The translations under genes were made by a program, and so were the position numbers. The notes below the pieces were generated by a model. The model searched no databases. It saw only the letters and a program-made list of their open reading frames with translations, and was not told the DNA's origin. From Mycobacteroides sp. CBMA 271 (GTDB lineage Bacteria; Actinomycetota; Actinomycetes; Mycobacteriales; Mycobacteriaceae), in contig NZ_VTHB01000008.1 of the NCBI RefSeq assembly GCF_009729205.1, positions 310,001 through 374,000 of the forward strand: a stretch of 64,000 nucleotides of DNA. Direction: 5' to 3'. Shown here piece by piece: positions 49,635 through 57,870 of this stretch (position 1 is its first letter; each line of letters begins with the position of its first letter).

Positions 49635-50068
49635 CTCTCGATCGTCTTCTTGAGGTTCGCCAGCACCTCTGCCTGAATCTTCTTGAGCCCCAAGGGCGCA
49701 AAGGTCTTCTCAAAGAATCCCTTGACGCCACCGGCGCCGGTCCACGCGGTCTTCGTGGTGACAGACGATCCGGGCCCGGCGGGTGCGATGGTCCAGCTGG
49801 TCACCAGGGTGGAGTTGGCGTCCTTCTCGATGACGGTGTGTCCGGCCACGCTGACGCTGGACGTGATATCCCGCACACGTGACTCGGTGGCCTGCAGCTT
49901 CCACGACGCGACGGTGCCCTCACCCTGACCGCCTTCGAGCACCTGGTAGTCGCGGTAGTGGCTGGACAAGATCTTGGGGCGCACAGTCTGGTAGTCGGCG
50001 ACCGCGGCGAGCACTGCCTCGGGCGCCGCGTCGATCAACACCGAACTGGACGCGCTTACCTGACCCAT
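49631..50068 (-). CDS. SRPBCC-family protein
   Basis: A 145-aa START-like fold protein (VSASSSVLIDAAPEAVLAAV, ending APLGLKKIQAEVLANLKK) with a hydrophobic cavity for lipids or polyketides. No catalytic residue. Equivalent to Rv3718c. Its 3' end overlaps ami1 by 4 bp. Confidence 0.85.
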   Translation of the reverse strand: MGQVSASSSVLIDAAPEAVLAAVADYQTVRPKILSSHYRDYQVLEGGQGEGTVASWKLQATESRVRDITSSVSVAGHTVIEKDANSTLVTSWTIAPAGPGSSVTTKTAWTGAGGVKGFFEKTFAPLGLKKIQAEVLANLKKTIES

Positions 50069-50116
50069 GAGTTCTCCCTCGCTACTTTTGGTTCTACTAC
50101 TGGATGTAGTCGCAGT

Positions 50117-50938
50117 CTAGGGGTCGCCCACCAGATCGCCCAGGCGCCGTTCACCGTCCACCGTCTGGCCGCCGCGCGTCAGGAAGGTGTCGATCCGGTG
50201 GGTGCTGTGTGGATCACTGAATGCGGCAACGATGGCCGTCCGTTCCGCCGCCAACCCCGGCTCCAGGTCAACTGCCAGCGCATCGACCGTGCTCTTGGCG
50301 CCGGCGATCAGTTCCAGCGGATTGACAGCGATACGCCGGGCTAGCCGTTCCACGAACCTCCACCCCTCATCGGGGTCCAGGGCACGGTTCACCCAGCCAT
50401 ACCGCTCCGCCAGGTCAGCGTCGAAATCCTCGTGACCCAAAATCACTTCGAGCGCACGTGCGCGGCCCATGGTCTGGACCAGATGCTGCGGGCCGGAACC
50501 CGCAGGGACGATGCCCAACCCCGTCTCCACCTGATTGAAGGTGGCCTTCCCGCGCACCGCGAACCGCATGTCGAGATTGAGGAGAAGCTCACTGCCCCCG
50601 CCGGCGACGCGGCCCTCCACGAGCGCGATGGTGACCTGTCGCAGCGCGCGAAACCTGCCGACCAGCCGTTGAAAGGATTCGACCGACTCGGCGGTGCGCG
50701 CCGAATCTGTTTGCAGGATTTCGACATTCAGATGGGCGATGAAGAAGTCGGGGTTGGCGCTGCCGAACAGCACCACCCTGACGTCCTCGCGATCGACGAG
50801 CCAGCGGGCGAGCCGGGACAGACTCGACATGAGCGCCCCGTCGAGAAGATTGAGCGGTCCGTGATCAATTCGGACCGTCAGCACCCGATCGGTGAGCTCA
50901 CAACGCAACCCGGTGAGCTCGGGCAGCTCAGTACCCAT
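50117..50938 (-). CDS. Enoyl-CoA hydratase/isomerase
   Basis: A 273-aa crotonase-fold enzyme. The CoA/oxyanion loop is VEGRVAGGGSELLLNLDMRF and the catalytic Glu region is FNQVETGLGIVPAGSGPQHL, where one of the two usual Glu is clear. The N-terminus LTVRIDHGPLNLLDGALMS is typical. ATG 50938 overlaps the stop of the flavin monooxygenase-like gene (TGATG). Predicted to act on an acyl-CoA product of the same pathway. Confidence 0.85.
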   Translation of the reverse strand: MGTELPELTGLRCELTDRVLTVRIDHGPLNLLDGALMSSLSRLARWLVDREDVRVVLFGSANPDFFIAHLNVEILQTDSARTAESVESFQRLVGRFRALRQVTIALVEGRVAGGGSELLLNLDMRFAVRGKATFNQVETGLGIVPAGSGPQHLVQTMGRARALEVILGHEDFDADLAERYGWVNRALDPDEGWRFVERLARRIAVNPLELIAGAKSTVDALAVDLEPGLAAERTAIVAAFSDPHSTHRIDTFLTRGGQTVDGERRLGDLVGDP

Positions 50939-52119
50939 CAGAACGCGACGGAACCCGGGGGCAGGCCGAGTTGCACCCTGCCGAACAGCTCGTAAGCCGA
51001 ATCCGTGTCGTAGACGACGTGTGTGGACAAGGTGTTCACGTCGCGCAGGTGGCGCTGCAGGGGCGAATCCTCGTATTGGGCTGATGCCCCGCACGCCTCG
51101 ACCGCCTCGCTGATGGCCTGTTTACAGAGCTCGACAACGTAGGCGCAGTTGCGTCGCACGGCAACCCGGTCCTCGGTGGTCAGACCCGCACCGGACTGCA
51201 GCTTGTCCTCTACATCACGCACCGTCTGCAAGAGCAGAGTGCGGGCCGATTCCGCCTGCGCCGCAACATGTCCCATCCGTCGGTGCGCGGTCGCAAGCTT
51301 GGACTGCTCTTGCATCGAGTACCGCATCACGCGGGTCTTGATCTTCTCGGTGAACAGTTCAACAGTCCCCAATGCCATCCCCACCGCGGGCGCGGCCGCG
51401 ACATTGGACAGCGCGCAGAAGAGCGGTATCCGATAGATGGCGGACCCATGCAGGTCGGCCGACGGCGATTCCCCCCGCGCTAACGGACCGAACTCCTGCA
51501 CCCGATGTTCGGGAACGAAGACGTCGTTGACCGCGATGTCCATGCTGCCGGTGCCCCGCAGGCCGGAGGTGTACCAGGTGTCGATGACCTCAACGTCGGA
51601 CTTGGGAATCATGAAGGTACGCAGGTCCGGGTACTTCCGAGGTTCTTCATGTTGCACCACCGCGGCGACCGACGCCCACGACGCGTGCCAGATGCCGCTG
51701 CCGAATTGCCAACGCCCACTTATCTTGTAGCCGCCTTCGACCGGGGTCGCCACACCCGACGGCGACCAGCTGCCCGGGAAGAGCAGCGGCGAAGCGGATC
51801 CGAACATCTCGTCCTGCAGCTTCTCGGGGAACAACCCCGCCAGCCAGTTGTGGATCCCGTAGATACACAGGGTCCATGCGGTCGAGCCGCACACCTTGCC
51901 CACTTCGATGACCGCGCCGACGAGTGTTTCCAGGCTGGCCTCGTCGCCGCCGTACCGGCGCGGCGCCATCAGGCTGAAGAGACCCGACTCCGACAGCTCG
52001 GCGATGGTTTCGTCGGGCATCCGGCGCAGGCGCTCCGCCTCAAGCGCCCGAGCGGCAAAAGCGGGCGCGAGTTCACGCGCACGCGCAGCCGCATCGACAT
52101 GAACACTGGAACTCGTCAT
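50938..52119 (-). CDS. Acyl-CoA dehydrogenase-fold flavin monooxygenase (HsaA-like)
   Basis: A 393-aa protein of the two-component FMNH2-dependent hydroxylase group: SGLFSLMAPRRYGGDEASL, GSTAWTLCIYGIHNWLAGLF, GYKISGRWQFGSGIWHASW, and SGLRGTGSMDIAVNDVFVPE are group signatures, and the C-terminal EACGASAQYEDSPLQRHLRDV matches HsaA/HpaC-dependent enzymes rather than beta-oxidation dehydrogenases. No reductase gene is adjacent. The RBS GCGAGG precedes the ATG; the gene is divergent from tetR with an operator between. Confidence 0.8.
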   Translation of the reverse strand: MTSSSVHVDAAARARELAPAFAARALEAERLRRMPDETIAELSESGLFSLMAPRRYGGDEASLETLVGAVIEVGKVCGSTAWTLCIYGIHNWLAGLFPEKLQDEMFGSASPLLFPGSWSPSGVATPVEGGYKISGRWQFGSGIWHASWASVAAVVQHEEPRKYPDLRTFMIPKSDVEVIDTWYTSGLRGTGSMDIAVNDVFVPEHRVQEFGPLARGESPSADLHGSAIYRIPLFCALSNVAAAPAVGMALGTVELFTEKIKTRVMRYSMQEQSKLATAHRRMGHVAAQAESARTLLLQTVRDVEDKLQSGAGLTTEDRVAVRRNCAYVVELCKQAISEAVEACGASAQYEDSPLQRHLRDVNTLSTHVVYDTDSAYELFGRVQLGLPPGSVAF

Positions 52120-52173
52120 CTAAACCTCGCAACCTGCGCAATCATGGTGAAATGATGCGCGATCGGACCAAAA

Positions 52174-52189
52174 CTGAATCTGGATTCAG
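52174..52189. promoter_or_regulatory. TetR operator between divergent operons
   Basis: Perfect palindrome CTGAATC-TG-GATTCAG, with AAA and TTT flanks extending symmetry. It lies 9 bp upstream of the TAACCT hexamer of tetR (6 nt before GTG 52210) and about 55 bp from the start of the divergent flavoenzyme gene, placed to repress both. Confidence 0.75.
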
Positions 52190-52209
52190 GTTTAATGTAA
52201 CCTTGGCAG

Positions 52210-52881
52210 GTGCCTATGTCTAGCGATTCGGCGATCCGGCCTGCGGCGGTCGAACAACCCTCCACTCAGCGCGGTCGCAGCACCCGCCGCGCCTTGATGG
52301 ACGCCGCGCGCGAGGTGATCTCCAGGGTCGGGTACGCCGAGACCCGAGTTGTCGACATCACCACCGAGGCCGGGAAATCCGTCGGGGTCTTCTACAACTA
52401 CTTCACCGACAAGGCCGAGCTGCTGCGCACCATGGTCGATGAGTTCCGCGACCAGGCCTACACCCGCGGCGACACCGCAGCGACCGGCGATCGCGAGCCA
52501 TACGACGTGATCCGGGACATCGTCGCGGTGTACTGGACCACCTATCGCGAGCACGCACCCGTTCTCTCCGGGGTGTTCCAGGCGGCTCAGATCGACCCGA
52601 CATTCGTGGCCTACTGGCGCGACTTGCGGGCCCCGGCACGCACGATGATCGCCAAGAACATTCGGCGCCTGCAGGCGCGCGGCTACTCCCCGGGGATGGA
52701 TCCCGACATCACGGCATCGGCGATCGGCGCGATGATGGACTACTTCTGTTACGTGTGGCTGGTCGAAGGAGGCGAGACCGGACGCAGCTCGGTCACCGAC
52801 GAGGTGGCCATCGACACGTTGTCCCGCATCTGGTTCAACGCCCTGTGGTGGAAGCCAGAAGGCGCGCATGACACCACCTGA
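52210..52881 (+). CDS. TetR-family transcriptional regulator
   Basis: A 223-aa TetR protein. The N-terminal DNA-binding domain (about 22-70) includes RRALMDAAREVISRVGYAET, VVDITTEAGKSVGVFYNYF, and TDKAELLRTM. The C-terminal ligand domain has GVFQAAQIDPTFVAYWRDL and a membrane-like AIGAMMDYFCYVWLVEGG helix typical of acyl-CoA or aromatic sensors. GTG 52210 is leaderless-type. It overlaps the downstream kinase gene by 14 bp. Confidence 0.9.
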   Translation: MPMSSDSAIRPAAVEQPSTQRGRSTRRALMDAAREVISRVGYAETRVVDITTEAGKSVGVFYNYFTDKAELLRTMVDEFRDQAYTRGDTAATGDREPYDVIRDIVAVYWTTYREHAPVLSGVFQAAQIDPTFVAYWRDLRAPARTMIAKNIRRLQARGYSPGMDPDITASAIGAMMDYFCYVWLVEGGETGRSSVTDEVAIDTLSRIWFNALWWKPEGAHDTT

Positions 52882-53842
52882 TTGGGTGGCCGTGCTTCTC
52901 GCGCGCGCCGGGTTGGTGCCGACGGACGCGCAACCGCTGACCGGCGGCGTGTCCTCCGACGTGTGGCGAGTGCGGCTGGATTCCAACGAGTCAGTGGTGG
53001 TCAAACGCGCCATCGGAAGGCTCCGCGTCGAGGCGTATTGGGTAGCACCGTTGGAGCGCAACACCATCGAGGCACGTTATCTGTCGCGCGTTGCGCGAAT
53101 CGTGCCTCAATTCATCCCACGGGTCGTCGCGGCAGATGAGGAACTCCACGCGTTCGCGATGAACGACCTGGGACCCCTTCCCTCGTGGCGGGACGATCTG
53201 GCAGGCGGGCGAATCGATCCCGAGGTGGGCGCTGCACTCGGCGAACGTCTCGTCGCCGTCCACGCCCACACGGCCGGCGATGCCTCGGCGGCAAGTGAAT
53301 TCGCATCCGATGAGCTGTTCGAAGCGTTGCGTATCGAGCCATACCTGCGATACACGGCGCAGAATCTTCCGGAACACGCGGCGGCGCTGTCCCAGCTGGC
53401 CAACGAGCTCGCGGCGACTCACCTTGCACTGGTACACGGAGACGTCAGCCCCAAGAACGTCATCGTCACGGCAGACGGTCCGGTGCTGACCGACGCCGAA
53501 TGCGCCTGGTACGGCGACCCCGCCTTTGATCTCGCGTTCTGTCTCAATCACCTCATGCTCAAGCGGATCTGGAAGCCCGAGCACCGTGATCTACTGCAGG
53601 AGACCAGCACTCGGCTGCTCACCATGTACTTGCAGGGCGTCTCCTGGGAACCACCGGATGCCGTGGCAACCCGCGCCGCGCGGCTCATACCCGCTCTGGC
53701 GCTCGCCCGCGTCGACGGACGGTCACCAGTGGATTACCTGTCTGCTTCCCAACGCAATTCACTGCGTATCTCCGCAGGACGCGCCCTGCATAAATCGGCC
53801 ACCGATCCATTGGCTATCGCACAACAGTTAGAAGGCTTATGA
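52868..53842 (+). CDS. APH-fold small-molecule kinase
   Basis: A 324-aa kinase of the aminoglycoside phosphotransferase/choline kinase fold: N-lobe TGGVSSDVWRVRLDSNESVV with Lys in VVVKRAIGR, FAMNDLGPLPSW, catalytic loop LALVHGDVSPKNVIV and metal motif LTDAECAWYGDPAFDLAF. It overlaps tetR (14 bp) and the enolase-like gene (4 bp, ATGA), so the kinase product is probably the enolase-like enzyme's substrate or both act on one route. Antibiotic resistance is unlikely from context. Confidence 0.82.
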   Translation: MTPPDWVAVLLARAGLVPTDAQPLTGGVSSDVWRVRLDSNESVVVKRAIGRLRVEAYWVAPLERNTIEARYLSRVARIVPQFIPRVVAADEELHAFAMNDLGPLPSWRDDLAGGRIDPEVGAALGERLVAVHAHTAGDASAASEFASDELFEALRIEPYLRYTAQNLPEHAAALSQLANELAATHLALVHGDVSPKNVIVTADGPVLTDAECAWYGDPAFDLAFCLNHLMLKRIWKPEHRDLLQETSTRLLTMYLQGVSWEPPDAVATRAARLIPALALARVDGRSPVDYLSASQRNSLRISAGRALHKSATDPLAIAQQLEGL

Positions 53843-55113
53843 ACGGGACACAGATCAGCGGTGTGCACGCCCGACGGGTATGGGATTCGCGGGGCCGCCC
53901 CACCGTCGAGGCGGAACTCCTGCTGCGCGATGGCAGCAGCGGGCGGGCGATCGCCCCGGCCGGCGCCTCGCGCGGCAGCGGTGAAGCGACCGATTTACGC
54001 GACGGCGGGGCCCCATTCGCCGGGTACGACGTGACGGCTGCGGTGGCAGCGGCGCGCGGCCTGGCAGAGCATCTGGTCGGCATCGACGCCACCGACCAGA
54101 GGGCCGTCGACGCAGCGCTCGCCGCGGCAGACGGTACGGCCGGGTTCGCCGCCATCGGTGGAAACACCTCGGTGGCGATGTCAATGGCCGCCGCACACGC
54201 CGCCGCGGTAGCACACGGAATCCCGTTGTGGCGGTATCTGATCGGTGATCGGACCGCCGCGATGCCAATGCCGGAGATTCAGGTGATCGGCGGCGGCGCC
54301 CATGCAGCACGGCGCACCGACGTGCAGGATTTCATGGTGGTCCCCGCGGCTGCCGACAGCATCGAGCAGGGACTCAACTGGGTTTCCGAGATCCATCGTG
54401 CTTGTGGTGCAATACTTTCCGAGCAGGGTCAGCTTGCCGGCGTCGCCGACGAAGGTGGTTGGTGGCCGGTGGTGGATTCCAATGAAGACGCTCTGGAGCT
54501 ACTGGTGGCGGCCATCGAGCGCGCAGGATTGCGGGCCGGCGAGCAGGTGACGATAGCCCTGGATATCGCGTCCAGCGAATTCGGCAGCGGGGGCCGATAC
54601 CGGCTGGGGCTCGATGGCACCGAGCTCGACTCCGATGCGTGGTCGGAGATCTTGATCGGCTGGATCGATAAGTATCCGATCGCCTCCATTGAAGATCCAC
54701 TGGCCGAGGACGATCCCGCGGGACTGGCGGCCTTCACTCAGGCGGTTGGGCACCGGGTGCTCGTCGTCGGCGACGACTTCACCGTCACCAACGCCGAACG
54801 GGTACGCGCAGCAACCGAAATCGGCGCGTGCAACGGCTTGCTGGTGAAGCCGAATCAGGCGGGGACGCTCAGTGCGGCCAAGTCGGCCCACGACGCTGCT
54901 CACGACTGCGGATGGGACACCATCGTCTCCGCACGCTCCGGTGAGAGCGAGGATGTCACCATTGCGCATTTGGCGGTCGGCTGGGGCGCCGAGCAACTCA
55001 AGGTCGGCTCCATCACCAGATCAGAACGTACCGCCAAGTGGAATGAGCTGCTCCGTATCGACGAGCAGCTTGGCGGAGCGCCGATTCGGTTGGGACGATT
55101 GACCCTTGGTTAG
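53839..55113 (+). CDS. Enolase paralogue with altered active site
   Basis: A 424-aa enolase-family protein. Metal ligands Asp242 (ALDIASSEF), Glu285 (SIEDPLAEDD) and Asp312 (VGDDFTVTN) are kept, as are Lys337 (LLVKPNQAG), Lys388 (KVGSITRSERTAKWN), Glu205 (DEGGWWP) and His155 (GGAHA). Changed: the Ser-His-Arg-Ser motif reads SARSGESED (His to Ala365), the Gln-Glu-Phe motif reads QDF (Asp164), the Asn-Gly-Gly-Ala-His loop reads GGGAHAARRTD, and the mobile loop is APAGASRGSGE. It is therefore probably not the housekeeping enolase. Last gene of the TetR operon. Confidence 0.8.
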   Translation: MNGTQISGVHARRVWDSRGRPTVEAELLLRDGSSGRAIAPAGASRGSGEATDLRDGGAPFAGYDVTAAVAAARGLAEHLVGIDATDQRAVDAALAAADGTAGFAAIGGNTSVAMSMAAAHAAAVAHGIPLWRYLIGDRTAAMPMPEIQVIGGGAHAARRTDVQDFMVVPAAADSIEQGLNWVSEIHRACGAILSEQGQLAGVADEGGWWPVVDSNEDALELLVAAIERAGLRAGEQVTIALDIASSEFGSGGRYRLGLDGTELDSDAWSEILIGWIDKYPIASIEDPLAEDDPAGLAAFTQAVGHRVLVVGDDFTVTNAERVRAATEIGACNGLLVKPNQAGTLSAAKSAHDAAHDCGWDTIVSARSGESEDVTIAHLAVGWGAEQLKVGSITRSERTAKWNELLRIDEQLGGAPIRLGRLTLG

Positions 55114-55189
55114 TCGCCAGTAGTCACAGTTAGTCGCACCTTCTACATCTCGGTCGCGCCCCACCCCGAACCGGACTAGCGTGGAAATC

Positions 55190-56569
55190 GTGCCTATCGC
55201 ATCGAGATCGGCGCACGCCGAGGGAGTGAACCGGCTACTGGAGAGCTACCGGTCCATTCCCCCGACGGCGACCGTCCGTTTGGCTAAGCCCACGTCAAAT
55301 CTGTTCCGCGCAAGGGCAAAGTCGACCGCACCGGGTTTGGACACCTCGGGTCTGACCGGTGTCATTGGCGTGGATCCGATCAACAGGACCGCCGATGTCG
55401 CGGGCATGTGCACCTACGAAGATCTGGTTGCCGCCACACTCCCCTACGCGCTGTCGCCGTTGGTGGTGCCACAGCTCAAGACCATCACGCTGGGCGGCGC
55501 GGTCACCGGACTCGGTATCGAATCCACGTCCTTCCGCAACGGCCTTCCGCACGAATCGGTCCTCGACATGGACATCCTCACCGGATCCGGCGAGATCGTC
55601 ACCGCGTCGCCGCACCAGCACCCGGATCTGTACCGGGGATTCGCCAACTCGTACGGAACCCTGGGGTACTCGGTGCGTCTGCGCATCGAACTCGAACCCG
55701 TCAAACCGTTCGTCGCCCTGCGGCACATCCGATTTCACGCGCTCGATGAGCTGGTGACCGTCATGGATTCGATCACCGATTCGGCGACCTTCCAGGGCGA
55801 TCGGGTGGATTATCTGGACGGGGTAGTTTTCAGCGCCGATGAGTCCTACCTATGCCTGGGCACCCAGACGGCGGTTTCGGGTCCGGTCAGCGACTACGCC
55901 GGACAGCAGATCTACTACCGATCGATCCAACACTCTGAGGGCACGATCCGTGATCGTGTCACCATTCATGACTACCTATGGCGTTGGGACACCGACTGGT
56001 TCTGGTGCTCCCGTGCCTTCGGGGCGCAGAATCCACGCGTTCGGCGACTGTGGCCCCGGAGGTATCGGCGCAGCAGCGTCTACTGGAAGATGATCGGCCT
56101 GGACCGGCGCTACAACATCGCCGACCGCATCGAGAGGTTCAACGGGCGACCCGCGCGAGAACGCGTGGTGCAGGACGTCGAGGTGCCCCTGGAAAACACG
56201 GCCGCCTTCCTGCAGTGGTTCCTCGATGAGGTTCCTATTGAACCGATCTGGCTGTGCCCGTTGCGGTTACGCGACACTCCGGAGCCCGCGGGGTGGCCAC
56301 TCTACCCGATACGGCCCGGACACACCTATGTCAATATCGGCTTCTGGTCATCGGTACCGGCTGGCGCTACCGATGGAGCCACCAACCGCCTCATCGAAGA
56401 TAAGGTCGGCGAGCTGGGCGGGCACAAATCGCTGTACTCCGAATCCTTCTATCCACTCGATGAATTCGAAGACCTGTATGGCGGCGAACACTATCGCACC
56501 TTGAAGAAGACGTACGATCCCGATAACCGATTGCTGGATCTCTACGCGAAGGCGGTACGGCGACAATGA
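55190..56569 (+). CDS. FAD-linked oxidoreductase (Rv3719-like, DHCR24/BfaB-type)
   Basis: A 459-aa VAO-type flavoprotein: GVIGVDPINRTADVAGMCTYEDL and PLVVPQLKTITLGGAVTG for FAD binding, GLPHESVLDMDILTGSGEIV, and the C-terminal DEFEDLYGGEHYRTLKKTYDP. The pairing with the next gene mirrors the BfaB/BfaA (tmsA/tmsB) pair for 10-methyl fatty acids, where such a protein reduces the methylene intermediate. GTG 55190 has TAGCGT exactly 7 nt upstream (leaderless); GTG 55181 would add three residues. Confidence 0.82.
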   Translation: MPIASRSAHAEGVNRLLESYRSIPPTATVRLAKPTSNLFRARAKSTAPGLDTSGLTGVIGVDPINRTADVAGMCTYEDLVAATLPYALSPLVVPQLKTITLGGAVTGLGIESTSFRNGLPHESVLDMDILTGSGEIVTASPHQHPDLYRGFANSYGTLGYSVRLRIELEPVKPFVALRHIRFHALDELVTVMDSITDSATFQGDRVDYLDGVVFSADESYLCLGTQTAVSGPVSDYAGQQIYYRSIQHSEGTIRDRVTIHDYLWRWDTDWFWCSRAFGAQNPRVRRLWPRRYRRSSVYWKMIGLDRRYNIADRIERFNGRPARERVVQDVEVPLENTAAFLQWFLDEVPIEPIWLCPLRLRDTPEPAGWPLYPIRPGHTYVNIGFWSSVPAGATDGATNRLIEDKVGELGGHKSLYSESFYPLDEFEDLYGGEHYRTLKKTYDPDNRLLDLYAKAVRRQ

Positions 56570-57861
56570 CAACGACTCAGGGCGAGAACGGGCGACTCTC
56601 ATTGGCCGAGATTCTGGAGATCGTGGCGGCCGGGGATCTGCCCATGCGCTTCAGCGCGTACGACGGAAGCAAGGCCGGACCCGAGAATGCCGAGCTGGGG
56701 CTTGATCTGTTGACGCCCCGCGGCACAACCTATCTGGCGACGGCGCCGGGCGATCTGGGGCTGGCGCGAGCGTATGTTTCCGGCGATATTGAGATGCAAG
56801 GGGTACATCCGGGCGACCCCTATGAACTGCTTAAGGCCATGGCCGAAAGGCTGGACTTCAAGCGTCCACCGGCCCGGGTGCTGGCCAACATCGTCAGGTC
56901 GATCGGCGTGGAGCATCTGCGCCCCATCGCACCACCGCCTCAGGAGGCGCTGCCTCGCTGGCGGCGGTTCGTCGAGGGCTTCCGGCACAGCAAGACACGC
57001 GATTCCGAGGCCATCCACCACCACTACGACGTGTCGAATACGTTCTACGAGTGGGTACTTGGACCGTCCATGACCTACACATGCGCGTGTTATCCGAGTG
57101 CCAACGCCACCCTGGAAGAGGCGCAAGAGAACAAGTACCGCCTGGTGTTCGACAAGCTGGCGCTCACGACCGGGGATCGGCTGCTCGATGTGGGGTGCGG
57201 CTGGGGGTCGATGGTCCGGTATGCCGCCCGGCGTGGTGTAAAGACCATCGGGGTCACGCTGTCGGCCGAGCAGGCGGCATGGGCGCAGCAAGCCATTGCC
57301 GACGAAGGCCTCTCGGATCTCGCCGAGGTTCGTCATGGCGACTACCGCGACATCACTGAACGAGAGTTCGACGCGGTGTCGTCGATTGGGCTCACCGAGC
57401 ACATCGGCATCGCGAACTACCCCGCGTACTTCCGGTTCCTACAGTCGAAGCTGAAGACCGGCGGGCTGCTGTTGAACCACTGCATCACCCGACCCGACAA
57501 CCGAACCTCGGCGGTCGCAGGGTATTTCATTGACCGCTACGTGTTCCCCGATGGGGAGCTGACCGGTTCGGGCAAGATCATCACCGAGGTCCAGAACGTC
57601 GGACTTGAAGTTCTTCACGAAGAGAACCTGCGTCACCATTACGCGTTGACGCTCACGCAGTGGTGCGCCAATCTGGTCGAGCATTGGGATGAGGCGGTCG
57701 CCGAGGTCGGTGAGGCCACCGCGAAGGTCTGGGGCCTGTACATGGCGGGTTCACGACTGGGCTTCGAGCGCAACGTTGTTCAGCTTCACCAGGTGCTGGC
57801 CACGAAACTCGATGAGCGGGGCGGGTCCGCGCTGCCGTTGCGTCCATGGTGGCGGCCATAA
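56566..57861 (+). CDS. Cyclopropane-fatty-acid synthase-like SAM methyltransferase (Rv3720-like)
   Basis: A 431-aa CFA synthase-family protein. The SAM motif LLDVGCGWGSMVRYAARR is central, IHHHYDVSNTFYEWVLGPSM and TCACYPSANATLEEAQENKY are family phrases, and SSIGLTEHIGIANYPAYF carries the conserved Glu-His; the N-terminal lipid-binding extension is typical of the longer class. It acts on unsaturated acyl chains of phospholipids. ATGA overlap with the FAD oxidoreductase indicates joint function in modified fatty acid synthesis. Confidence 0.85.
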   Translation: MTTTQGENGRLSLAEILEIVAAGDLPMRFSAYDGSKAGPENAELGLDLLTPRGTTYLATAPGDLGLARAYVSGDIEMQGVHPGDPYELLKAMAERLDFKRPPARVLANIVRSIGVEHLRPIAPPPQEALPRWRRFVEGFRHSKTRDSEAIHHHYDVSNTFYEWVLGPSMTYTCACYPSANATLEEAQENKYRLVFDKLALTTGDRLLDVGCGWGSMVRYAARRGVKTIGVTLSAEQAAWAQQAIADEGLSDLAEVRHGDYRDITEREFDAVSSIGLTEHIGIANYPAYFRFLQSKLKTGGLLLNHCITRPDNRTSAVAGYFIDRYVFPDGELTGSGKIITEVQNVGLEVLHEENLRHHYALTLTQWCANLVEHWDEAVAEVGEATAKVWGLYMAGSRLGFERNVVQLHQVLATKLDERGGSALPLRPWWRP

Positions 57862-57870
57862 TTGAGACCG

